A stretch of DNA of 64,000 nt from Microbacterium oleivorans (GTDB taxonomy: Bacteria; Actinomycetota; Actinomycetes; Actinomycetales; Microbacteriaceae), in the NCBI RefSeq assembly GCF_001691565.1, contig NZ_MAYO01000003.1, forward strand, positions 1,340,766 through 1,404,765, in the 5' to 3' direction. Shown here in pieces: positions 37,932 to 45,371 of the stretch. Every line of letters begins with the position of its first letter. Position 1 is the first letter of the stretch. The notes beneath the pieces are model-generated. The model saw only the letters and a list, made by a program, of their open reading frames with translations. It searched no databases and was not told the origin of the DNA. A program made the translations under genes and the position numbers.

Positions 37932-38708
37932 TCAGTTCAGCGCTCGGGTGCTCTCGGGGATGACGCCGTCTCGGTACAGGTCGGCGGCGAGGTCCTGATA
38001 GGCGGTCAGGGCGACGCGCTGCGTGAGAGGGCCGTACGAGATGCGCGCGACGCCGAGCTTCTCGTACTCCGCCGCGTGGAGGGCGCCCGGTACGCCGATG
38101 ACGCTGAGGCGGCCGATCCCCTCGACGAGCCGGGCCGCAGTCTCGGCATCGAGCCGGCCGGGGACGAACACGACGTCGGCACCGGCGTCGAGGAAGGCAC
38201 GGCCGCGCGCGATGGCATCGGTGATCGATTCCTCGATGGGGCGGTCTCCGCCGCGGACGACCGCGTCGGTCCGGGCGTTGAGGGCGAACGGGACGCCCTC
38301 CGCCTCAGCGGCGCGGACGGCTGCGGCAACCCTGGCGACGGATTCGTCGAAGGGCCGGAGCCGGTCCTCCATGTTCGCTCCGGCGATACCGACGCCGATC
38401 GCCCGGCGCACCGTCTCGGCGGTGTCGTCGTAGCCGTCGTCGAGGTCCGCCGACACGGGGACGTCGCCGGCTGCTGCGACGATGCGGCCGACCATGTCGA
38501 GGGTCGTCTCGAGCGGGATGGTGCCGTCGTCGTACCCGAAGGATGCCGCGATCGAATGCCCCGCAGTGGCGATCGCCTGCGTCTCGGGCAGCGCGAGAAC
38601 GGCCTTGGCGGAGACGACGTCCCACACGTTGACGACGCGGAGGATCTCGGGGGCGGCGTGAAGGTCACGAAGGCGGCGAGCGCGGTCTTCGAGGGAGAGG
38701 ATGGTCAT
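37932..38708 (-). CDS. Isocitrate lyase/PEP mutase superfamily protein
   Basis: 258 aa TIM-barrel protein. VNVWDVVSAKAVLALPETQAIAT and TAGHSIAASFGYDD near residue 45 replace the GxxxAxxxG(L)PD loop of PEP mutases. VPVSADLDDGYDDT (metal-binding Asp residues), GANMEDRLRPFDE and FALNARTDAVVRGG are the family's conserved stretches. The catalytic KKCGH-type loop of isocitrate lyase is absent, as in the wider oxaloacetate decarboxylase/carboxyphosphonoenolpyruvate branch. The carbon-carbon or carbon-phosphorus lyase substrate cannot be named. GGGAG precedes the ATG. It is followed by the palindrome-tRNA region and is transcribed toward it. Confidence 0.85.
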   Translation of the reverse strand: MTILSLEDRARRLRDLHAAPEILRVVNVWDVVSAKAVLALPETQAIATAGHSIAASFGYDDGTIPLETTLDMVGRIVAAAGDVPVSADLDDGYDDTAETVRRAIGVGIAGANMEDRLRPFDESVARVAAAVRAAEAEGVPFALNARTDAVVRGGDRPIEESITDAIARGRAFLDAGADVVFVPGRLDAETAARLVEGIGRLSVIGVPGALHAAEYEKLGVARISYGPLTQRVALTAYQDLAADLYRDGVIPESTRALN

Positions 38709-38781
38709 GCTCCCACCGTGCCACGACGGCCCGGTGGAATGCACCACCGGGCCGCCTGGAGCAGTCGGACGAACCGACCGC

Positions 38782-39228
38782 TCAGCCCACGTCGCCTCTC
38801 CAGGCACCGGTTTCAGCGCCGCGGGATTCGATGAACTCCTTGAACTTCTGCAGGTCCTTCTTCACCGCATGGTCGTCGATCCCGATCGCGGCGCCGACGG
38901 TCTCGACGAAGCCCTCGGGCTTCCAGTCGAGCTGCACCGTGACACGCGTCTCGGTGTCGCTCAAGCGGTGGAAGGTCACGACACCGGCGTGATCCTCGTC
39001 GACGCTCTTCCAGGCGACGCGCTCGTCGGGATGCTGCTCGGTGATGTGCGCGGTGAACTCCCGCTCCACGCCGCCGATCTTCACGTTCCAGCGATTGGTC
39101 GTGTCGTCGATCTGCGTGATCGACTGCACGTAGCTGAGGAAGTGGGGGAAGGACTCGAACTGAGTCCACTGGTTGTACGCGGTCGACACGGGCACGGTGA
39201 CGTCGACGGTTTCGATGATGCTGGCCAC
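38782..39228 (-). CDS. SRPBCC-family (polyketide cyclase/dehydrase-like) protein
   Basis: 148 aa. The N-terminal SIIETVDVTVPVSTAYNQWTQFESFPHFL, read in parts, is the typical opening of the cyclase/dehydrase coat-type SRPBCC fold. Then come RWNVKIGGVEREFTAHI, DERVAWKSVDEDHAGVVTFH and LDWKPEGFVETVGAA. These proteins bind hydrophobic ligands; many actinobacterial copies are stress-associated without known ligand. The start is GTG, preceded by GAGAGGA. It lies 73 nt upstream of the PEP mutase-like gene on the same strand and may be co-transcribed. Confidence 0.87.
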   Translation of the reverse strand: MASIIETVDVTVPVSTAYNQWTQFESFPHFLSYVQSITQIDDTTNRWNVKIGGVEREFTAHITEQHPDERVAWKSVDEDHAGVVTFHRLSDTETRVTVQLDWKPEGFVETVGAAIGIDDHAVKKDLQKFKEFIESRGAETGAWRGDVG

Positions 39229-39325
39229 GGTTGTCCTCTCGTCGGAATGTGGGTCCCATCATCGAGCGGACCCGCACCCGGCAGCAGGGGCTTGCGCCTC
39301 CCGCGTGGGACCGATAGACGCCGGG

Positions 39326-39331
39326 TAGGCT
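39326..39331 (+). promoter_or_regulatory. -10 box TAGGCT of the lipoprotein gene
   Basis: TAGGCT predicts a start at about 39338 and a 30-nt leader that contains the AAGGAG ribosome binding site before GTG 39369. Confidence 0.5.
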
Positions 39332-39368
39332 CGTGCGCGACTTCGCCATCCCGACGCAAGGAGCCCCC

Positions 39369-40172
39369 GTGCGCACCTCTGCCCTGCCGATGTCCGTCGC
39401 CGCGATCGCGCTCATCCTCGCCCTGGCCGGGTGCACGGGTCAGACCGAACCCGCTCCTGCCGCGTCGTCCGCGATCGGGGCACCGGTCCCCTCGACGACG
39501 GAGACGGAGCCGGCGCCGTCACCGACGGCTGCGGACCCGTCCGTCGACACCGCGCCGGAGTGCGAGACCCTCGACCTCTCGGCAGGTACGGCCGCCGGGA
39601 GCGATCTGGGGCCCTGCATCCAGGCAACGCTGGTGCGCGATGACACGGGCAGCCTGACCATCGACGGCGACGAGCTGGCGGGCACGGTCGTCTACCGCTA
39701 CGACCCCGCGTTCGAGTTCCGCGGAGACCTCGAGACCGGGGGCGGCCCCGTCGCGATCAGCTTCGTCGACGGAGTCATGATGCTCGATGACGGCGACGGG
39801 CCCGTCGTCGCCGACGTCGATGCATCCGACACCGCGTCTCAGGCCGCCGGCTCCACCGCCGAGGTGTACCGCATCTTCGCCGACCCCGGATTCATCGGCG
39901 ACCTGGTCGGCGCCGGCGAGAGCTGGACGGTGTCGGATGCCCCGGAGGAGGTCGAGACCGCGGACGGCGGATCGGTCGAGGCCTACCGCATCGAGAGTCC
40001 GGCCGCGTACTCGTGGTACGACATCCCGATCGATTCCTACACGCTGTGGATGACCGCCGACGGGCGCCCTGTCGCCACCGAGTCCACGACGGATCTCCTC
40101 GGACGCACCTCGACGCTGACGCAGCGTCTCACAGGTTTCGGCGAACCCGTCACGGTCAGTCCGCTGTCGTAG
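39369..40172 (+). CDS. Secreted lipoprotein of unknown function
   Basis: 267 aa from a GTG that follows AAGGAG by 6 nt; an in-frame GTG further upstream (39333) sits too close to the -10 box to be used. The signal peptide MSVAAIALILALAGC ends in a lipobox with the acylated Cys in ALAGC. A Pro/Thr/Ser-rich linker of about 50 residues follows, then a domain with two cysteines (ECETLDLS and LGPCIQA) that may form a disulfide, and repeated beta-strand sequence such as TLWMTADGRPVATEST near the end, reminiscent of LppX/LprG-like lipid-binding proteins. That resemblance is weak. Orphan gene, convergent with the GNAT gene. Confidence 0.8.
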   Translation: MRTSALPMSVAAIALILALAGCTGQTEPAPAASSAIGAPVPSTTETEPAPSPTAADPSVDTAPECETLDLSAGTAAGSDLGPCIQATLVRDDTGSLTIDGDELAGTVVYRYDPAFEFRGDLETGGGPVAISFVDGVMMLDDGDGPVVADVDASDTASQAAGSTAEVYRIFADPGFIGDLVGAGESWTVSDAPEEVETADGGSVEAYRIESPAAYSWYDIPIDSYTLWMTADGRPVATESTTDLLGRTSTLTQRLTGFGEPVTVSPLS

Positions 40173-40196
40173 GAGAGCGCAGCGAGTCGAACGGAC

Positions 40197-40715
40197 TCAG
40201 CGCGCCGCGAGGGCGGCGAGCGCGTCACCGCTCATGCGCTGCGTCGTCCACTCGTCCATGGCCTCGGCACCGATCGAGCGGTAGAACCCGACCGCCGGGG
40301 CGTTCCAGTCCAGCACTGTCCACTCCAGACGCGGATATCCCCGCTCGAGCGCGACGCCGGCAAGCGAAGCGAGGAGCGCAGTGCCGTAGCCGCGGCCGCG
40401 ATCGGACTCGTCGACGTACAGGTCCTCGAGCCAGATCCCGTGACGGCCGGTCCACGTGGAGAAGGTGAGGAACCAGACGGCGATGGCCCGGACCTCGCCG
40501 TCCCGCTCCACGACGTGCGCGAAGGCGTTCGGATCGTCGCCGAACAGCGTCGCGGTGAGATCGGCGACCGTCGTGCGGACGGCATCCGGCTCCTTCTCGT
40601 ACGCGGCGAGAGCGTGTATCGCGGCGAGGATCCCGGCCTCGTCACCGGGCGCCGCAGCGCGGAGGACCGCGCCGTCGTCGAGCGTGCGGGAGGGGTACGA
40701 GGAGGCAGCGGGCAT
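40197..40715 (-). CDS. GNAT-family N-acetyltransferase
   Basis: 172 aa. The acetyl-CoA binding motif A is IWLEDLYVDESDRGRGYGTALLASL with the RGRGYG loop near residue 113, followed by motif B LEWTVLDWNAPAVGFYRSIGAEAMDEW. The FSTWTGRHGIWLEDLYV stretch and overall length resemble diamine (spermidine/spermine) N1-acetyltransferases, so a polyamine or amino acid amine is a fair guess, though GNAT substrate prediction is unreliable. The ATG lies 6 nt after TACATT. Confidence 0.88.
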   Translation of the reverse strand: MPAASSYPSRTLDDGAVLRAAAPGDEAGILAAIHALAAYEKEPDAVRTTVADLTATLFGDDPNAFAHVVERDGEVRAIAVWFLTFSTWTGRHGIWLEDLYVDESDRGRGYGTALLASLAGVALERGYPRLEWTVLDWNAPAVGFYRSIGAEAMDEWTTQRMSGDALAALAAR

Positions 40716-40721
40716 GCCACG

Positions 40722-40727
40722 AATGTA
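40722..40727 (-). promoter_or_regulatory. -10 box TACATT of the GNAT gene, leaderless
   Basis: On the minus strand TACATT, 6 nt, then ATG at 40715. Confidence 0.55.
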
Positions 40728-40798
40728 GCGGGATCGCCGCCGATCCGAGCGGCGCGCTAGTCTCGATCAACCGCCCTTGGAGCAAAGCAGGTTCACTC

Positions 40799-42031
40799 AT
40801 GGCCAGACGCGGAGCCAACCAACCCAGCGTCGGTGGATACAACGAGGCCGTCGTGCTGGACCAGATCCGCCGATCGCACGGCTTCAGCCGCGTCGAGCTG
40901 GCCGATGCCACCGGGCTGTCGGCGCAGACGGTCTCGAACATCGTGCAGCGGTTGTTGGACGCCGGGATCGTCGAAGAGGCCGGGCGGACGAGTTCAGGGC
41001 GCGGCAAGCCGCGCACGACCCTGCGCCTGGTCGGCAGCAGCCGCTACGCCGTGGGAGTGCACCTGGATCCCGGCCTCATCACCGTCGTCCTGCTGTCGAT
41101 CGACGGCGAGGTCATCGCACGCCACGCTCGCGCCACTCCGTTGACGCAAGACCCCTCCGACACCGTCGAGGTCCTGACGCAGGACATCGAGACCACGCTC
41201 GCCGACTCCGGCATCGACCGGAGCCGGATCGTCGGCCTCGGCATCGCGGCACCAGGCCCCATCGACGTCGAGCGCGGCATCGTCATGGACCCGCCCAACC
41301 TCTCCGGGTGGGACCGCGTGCCGCTGCGCGACTCGGTGGCGGGTGCCACCGGCCTCCCCGTCCTCCTCGAGAAGGACGTGACGGCGGCTGCGGTGGCGGA
41401 GAAATGGATCGCGGCTCCGGGCGGCGAGCAGAACTTCGCATTCCTGTACGTCGGGACCGGCCTCGGTGTCGGGCTCGTGATCGGCGACGAGGTCGTCCGT
41501 GGCGGCTCGGGCAACGCCGGCGAGATCGGGCACATCGTCGTCGATCCCGACGGCCTGCCCTGCGCATGCGGGATGCGCGGCTGCATCGCCGTGAGTTGCG
41601 CCCCGCTGCCGCTCATCGAGGAAGCGGAGCGGCGGGGCATCATCGACGCCGAGCGCACGGGAGACGATCCGACGGAACTGGATGCGGCGCTGGCACGCCT
41701 CGTGCGCCGCGCCGACGACGGCGATGACGCCGCGCAGGCACTGGTCGCGCGGTGCGGCGAGCATATGGCACGCGCACTCGCGGTCGTCTCGAACCTGCTC
41801 GACGTCGATCGGATCGTCGTGGGCGGCCCGCTGTGGAGTCGACTCGAACACGCCCTCGCAGAGACGGTGCCGCCGCGACTAGACGAGCTGCGTGCCGCGC
41901 GGGGCGTCCACCCGGTGACGGTGTCGGGGACGGCGCTCGGATCCGACGTCGGTGCGATCGGCGCGGCGTGCCTGATCCTGGACGAAGCTCTGACTCCTCG
42001 GCCGACGTCGCTGTTGGTGCCGACCGCCTGA
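40799..42031 (+). CDS. ROK-family transcriptional repressor of the mannoside locus
   Basis: 410 aa. An N-terminal winged helix (EAVVLDQIRRSHGFSRVELAD, split, and GLSAQTVSNIVQRLLDAG) is fused to a ROK sugar-kinase-like domain with VGLGIAAPGPIDVERG, YVGTGLGVGLVIG and GNAGEIGHIVVDPDG. The zinc site reads CACGMRGC and the usual final Glu is replaced (IAVS). The ATP-binding kinase signature is incomplete, as in XylR/NagC-type repressors. A TAGTCT box at 40758-40763 implies a leader of about 30 nt. It directly precedes the ABC transporter and GH38 genes and most likely releases them when an inducing sugar binds. Confidence 0.92.
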   Translation: MARRGANQPSVGGYNEAVVLDQIRRSHGFSRVELADATGLSAQTVSNIVQRLLDAGIVEEAGRTSSGRGKPRTTLRLVGSSRYAVGVHLDPGLITVVLLSIDGEVIARHARATPLTQDPSDTVEVLTQDIETTLADSGIDRSRIVGLGIAAPGPIDVERGIVMDPPNLSGWDRVPLRDSVAGATGLPVLLEKDVTAAAVAEKWIAAPGGEQNFAFLYVGTGLGVGLVIGDEVVRGGSGNAGEIGHIVVDPDGLPCACGMRGCIAVSCAPLPLIEEAERRGIIDAERTGDDPTELDAALARLVRRADDGDDAAQALVARCGEHMARALAVVSNLLDVDRIVVGGPLWSRLEHALAETVPPRLDELRAARGVHPVTVSGTALGSDVGAIGAACLILDEALTPRPTSLLVPTA

Positions 42032-42084
42032 TGTCATTCGCGTCACGGTCGTGGAGGCCGCTTGACTCCGCTATCTCCACTCAT

Positions 42085-42106
42085 TTGACTTACTGTGTCC
42101 GGACAC
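42085..42106. promoter_or_regulatory. Candidate promoter/operator of the mannoside ABC operon
   Basis: TTGACT at 42085-42090 fits a -35 element. The perfect 12-bp palindrome GTGTCCGGACAC (42095-42106) lies just downstream and would cover the core promoter. It is the best candidate site for the ROK repressor encoded upstream. Confidence 0.5.
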
Positions 42107-42143
42107 GGAGTGCGGGCGTCATGGTTCGGAGCAAGGGGGCCCC

Positions 42144-43502
42144 ATGAGAGTTCGCATCGCCGTCACATCCATCGCAGCCGCAACAGCCGCGGTCCTCGTT
42201 CTGGGCGGGTGCGCACCGGACGAAGGCGACGTGGGCGACACGGTCACCGTCGTCTACTCCAAGACCGACTCGTTCACCGTCCTCGATGACCTCATGAAGA
42301 CGGCGAAGAAGGAGTTCGAGGCATCGCACAAGGGGATCACCGTCGAGCTGCAGCCGATCACGGCGACGGACGACGACTACAAGACCCGACTCCAGCTCTC
42401 GCTGGCCTCCCCCGACACCGCACCGGACGTCTTCTACGAGGACACCTTCGCCGTCCGCAGCGACATCGAGGCGGGCTACCTGTTGAAGCTCGACGACAAG
42501 CTCGGCTCGTGGGACGACTGGGAGATGTTCGACGACGCGGGAAGAACCGCGGGCCAGGGTGAGGACGGCAGCACGTACGCGCTGCCCCTGGGCACGGACA
42601 CCCGCGTCATCTGGTACAACAAGGACGTCCTCGAGAAGGCGGGAATCAGCACGCCCTGGCAGCCCGAGAGCTGGGACGACATCCTCGCGGCCGCGGCGCA
42701 GATCAAGAAGAGCGATCCGAACGTGGTGCCCTTCAACATGTACGCGGGCACCGGGACGGGCGAGGGCACCGTCATGCAGAGCTTCTACGAGCTGCTGTAC
42801 GGCACGGGTGACGGCACGGGACTCTACGACGACGACTCCGGCAAGTGGGTGGTCGGCTCCCAGGGCTTCGTCGACTCGCTGAGCTTCCTCGAGAAGCTCT
42901 ACGACGAGGGCTACGCGGTCACCCCCGACAAGGCGCTCGACCCGAACGTGTGGCAGGCGGTCTTCGGCGAATGGTTCCCGAGGGGCACCCTCGGTGCGAC
43001 GGTCGAAGGCTCCTACACGCCGTCGTTCTGGGCTGAGGGCGGCGACTTCGCCTGGCCCGAATACGCCGACACCATGGGGGTCGCCCGCTTCCCGACGCAG
43101 GACGGCCAGGAACCCGGCGGCGTCAGCATGTCCGGCGGCTGGACCCTCGCGGCGTCTGCGGAGACCGACGTCCCCGACCTCGCGTTCGAGTTCATGACCA
43201 CGGTCCTCAACAAGGAGAACGCGCTCTGGTACGCCATCAACAACGCGCAGATCGCGGTTCGGACCGACGTGGCGCAGGAGCCGACCTACCTCGACGCCAA
43301 TCCGTTCGTGAAGGCGGTGACGGATGCCGTCTCGGTCACCCACTTCCGCCCGGCGAACAGCGACTATCCGCAGGTCTCGGTCGCCGCGCAGGAGGCGACC
43401 GAAGCCGTGATCACCGGGCAGAAGTCGCCCGCTGAGGCAGCGGCCGCATACGACGAGGCCGTCCGCAAGATCGTCGGCGACGACGGAGTCGTCACCGGGT
43501 GA
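42144..43502 (+). CDS. Sugar ABC transporter substrate-binding lipoprotein
   Basis: 452 aa. Signal peptide with lipobox LVLGGC (Cys near residue 28), then a family 1 solute-binding protein: ITVELQPITATDDDYKTRLQLSLASPD (in parts), TAPDVFYEDTFAVRSDIEAGYL, YALPLGTDTRVIWYNKDVLEKAGI and GVSMSGGWTLAASAETDVPDLAFEFM. The layout matches carbohydrate uptake ABC-1 (CUT1) binding proteins for oligosaccharides. GGGGG lies 7 nt before the ATG. Linked to two permeases and a GH38 alpha-mannosidase, so a mannose-containing oligosaccharide is the likely ligand. Confidence 0.94.
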   Translation: MRVRIAVTSIAAATAAVLVLGGCAPDEGDVGDTVTVVYSKTDSFTVLDDLMKTAKKEFEASHKGITVELQPITATDDDYKTRLQLSLASPDTAPDVFYEDTFAVRSDIEAGYLLKLDDKLGSWDDWEMFDDAGRTAGQGEDGSTYALPLGTDTRVIWYNKDVLEKAGISTPWQPESWDDILAAAAQIKKSDPNVVPFNMYAGTGTGEGTVMQSFYELLYGTGDGTGLYDDDSGKWVVGSQGFVDSLSFLEKLYDEGYAVTPDKALDPNVWQAVFGEWFPRGTLGATVEGSYTPSFWAEGGDFAWPEYADTMGVARFPTQDGQEPGGVSMSGGWTLAASAETDVPDLAFEFMTTVLNKENALWYAINNAQIAVRTDVAQEPTYLDANPFVKAVTDAVSVTHFRPANSDYPQVSVAAQEATEAVITGQKSPAEAAAAYDEAVRKIVGDDGVVTG

Positions 43503-43506
43503 CCGC

Positions 43507-44451
43507 ATGACGACGACCCTCTCGCGGCGTTCCGACCCGGCCGCGTCCGAGCCGCGACGCGCCCGGACGCGGGTGGGGGCGCGCGTCACCCCGGTTCGGG
43601 CCCTGCCCGTGCTGCCGGCGATCGGGCTCCTCCTCGTCTTCCTCACCGGTCCCATCGTCTGGGCGATCGGAGGCTCGCTCACCGACCGGGCCCTCACCGG
43701 GGTGGGTGCGGCGAAGCCCGAGTACGTCGGGTTCGACAACTTCGCGAGACTGTTCGCCGACCCGGTCCTGCCGCTCTCCGTTCTGCTGACGGTGGTCTTC
43801 GTGGTGGGATCGGCGATCGTCGGACAGAACGTGCTCGGCCTCGTCCTGGCGGTGCTCTTCCGGGCCGGAAGCCGCGCCGTGTCGGGCACCGTCGGGGTGA
43901 TCGTCGTGACCGCGTGGGTGCTCCCCGAGATCGTGGCGGCCTTCGTCGGCTACGCCTTCCTGTCGGCCGACGGGACGCTCAACGGTGTCCTGGCGCTGCT
44001 CGGTCTGGACGGCCCGAACTGGCTGTACACGCTGCCGATGGTGGCGATCATCCTGGCGAACACGTGGCGGGGGACGGCGTTCTCCATGCTCATCTATCGC
44101 GCCGCCCTCGACGACGTACCGCCGGAGATCACCGAGTCGGCGATGATCGACGGCGCGGGCGCGTGGCAGCGACTGCGGTTCATCACCCTGCCCATGATCT
44201 CGGGCACCATCTTCACCAACCTGCTGCTGACCACCCTGCAGACCCTCTCGGTCTTCACCCTCATCTGGGTGATGACCAAGGGCGGACCGGGCGACCTGTC
44301 CACCACGCTCCCGGTGTTCGCGTACTCGCAGGCGTTCTCGTTCGGGGACATCGGCTACGGGAACGCGATCGCCATCGTCATGCTTGCCCTGGGAGCCGTG
44401 TTCTCGTTCGCGTACGTCGTGTCGCTCCGCCGCCGCGGGGGCCTCTCGTGA
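43507..44451 (+). CDS. CUT1 sugar ABC transporter permease (MalF-like)
   Basis: 314 aa with six predicted membrane segments. An Arg-rich cytoplasmic start precedes LPVLPAIGLLLVFLTGPIVWA. The EAA loop contacting the ATPase reads EITESAMIDGAGAWQRLRFITLPMI. It begins 4 nt after the binding-protein gene and overlaps the next permease by 4 nt (GTGA). Confidence 0.94.
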   Translation: MTTTLSRRSDPAASEPRRARTRVGARVTPVRALPVLPAIGLLLVFLTGPIVWAIGGSLTDRALTGVGAAKPEYVGFDNFARLFADPVLPLSVLLTVVFVVGSAIVGQNVLGLVLAVLFRAGSRAVSGTVGVIVVTAWVLPEIVAAFVGYAFLSADGTLNGVLALLGLDGPNWLYTLPMVAIILANTWRGTAFSMLIYRAALDDVPPEITESAMIDGAGAWQRLRFITLPMISGTIFTNLLLTTLQTLSVFTLIWVMTKGGPGDLSTTLPVFAYSQAFSFGDIGYGNAIAIVMLALGAVFSFAYVVSLRRRGGLS

Positions 44452-45323
44452 GCGTCGCGGCGTCGCAGAGTCGGCCCCGTCGCGGCCTCAGCATCGCCTC
44501 CCCGCAACGGCGCGCGACGCGCTTCTGGGCGAACGTCGTGCTCACCGTCATCGGGCTGCTCTTCGCTGCACCGCTCGCCTGGGTCGTTCTCGCCTCGATC
44601 GACTCCGCCGCGACGTATCAGGTCGCGTGGCCCGCGGAGCCGACGCTGAACAACTTCGCCGACGTCCTCACACCCGAGCTGACACTGCGCCCGCTCCTGA
44701 ACAGCCTGTTGCTGTCGACCGGTGCGGCGGCGGTGACCGTGGTGGCGTCCGTCCTCGCCGCCTACCCGCTCTCGCGCTACCGGTCCCGGTTCAACGGCCC
44801 GTTCCTCTACTCCGTGCTGTTCGCGAGCTGCCTGCCGATCACGGCGATCATGGTGCCCGTCTACAGCCTCTTCGTGCAGATGCGCCTCATCAATCAGCCC
44901 TGGGCGGTCGCCCTGTTCCTCGCGGCGAGCGCGCTGCCGATGGCGCTGTGGATGACGAAGAACTTCATGGACTCGGTGCCCGTCAGCCTCGAAGAGGCCG
45001 CGTGGGTCGACGGCGCGAGCGCGATGCGCGCCCTTCTCACCGTCGTCGTGCCACTCATGCGCCCGGCCCTCAGCGTCGTCTTCGTCTTCGTCTTCCTGCA
45101 AGCGTGGGGCAACTTCTTCGTCCCGTTCGTGCTCCTGTTGACCCCCGACTGGCAGCCCGCGGCGGTATCCATCTACTCGTTCTTCGGCCAGTACGGCACC
45201 GTCGCCTACGGACGCCTGGCCGCCTACTCGCTGCTCTACTCGATCCCCGTTCTCGGCCTCTACCTCATCGTCACCCGCGGCCTCGGGGGCTCCTTCGCCC
45301 TCTCAGGTGCCGTCAAAGGCTGA
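44448..45323 (+). CDS. CUT1 sugar ABC transporter permease (MalG-like)
   Basis: 291 aa. The GTG start is taken from the GTGA overlap with the first permease. Six membrane segments; the EAA loop is VSLEEAAWVDGASAMRALLTVVVPLM, and the end, SGAVKG, is the usual MalG-type C terminus. No ATPase gene follows, so the complex presumably uses a shared MsiK/MalK-type ATPase encoded elsewhere, as is common in actinobacteria. Confidence 0.94.
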   Translation: MSVAASQSRPRRGLSIASPQRRATRFWANVVLTVIGLLFAAPLAWVVLASIDSAATYQVAWPAEPTLNNFADVLTPELTLRPLLNSLLLSTGAAAVTVVASVLAAYPLSRYRSRFNGPFLYSVLFASCLPITAIMVPVYSLFVQMRLINQPWAVALFLAASALPMALWMTKNFMDSVPVSLEEAAWVDGASAMRALLTVVVPLMRPALSVVFVFVFLQAWGNFFVPFVLLLTPDWQPAAVSIYSFFGQYGTVAYGRLAAYSLLYSIPVLGLYLIVTRGLGGSFALSGAVKG

Positions 45324-45371
45324 CCGCACCGCACCTCTCCCCCGCCGAACCTCTCCCGAAAGACGTTCCCC

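Noticed and set aside
40184..40198. Small hairpin GAGTC/GACTC between the lipoprotein and GNAT genes
   Set aside because: Stem of only 5 bp, no T-tract, and it overlaps the end of the GNAT gene.
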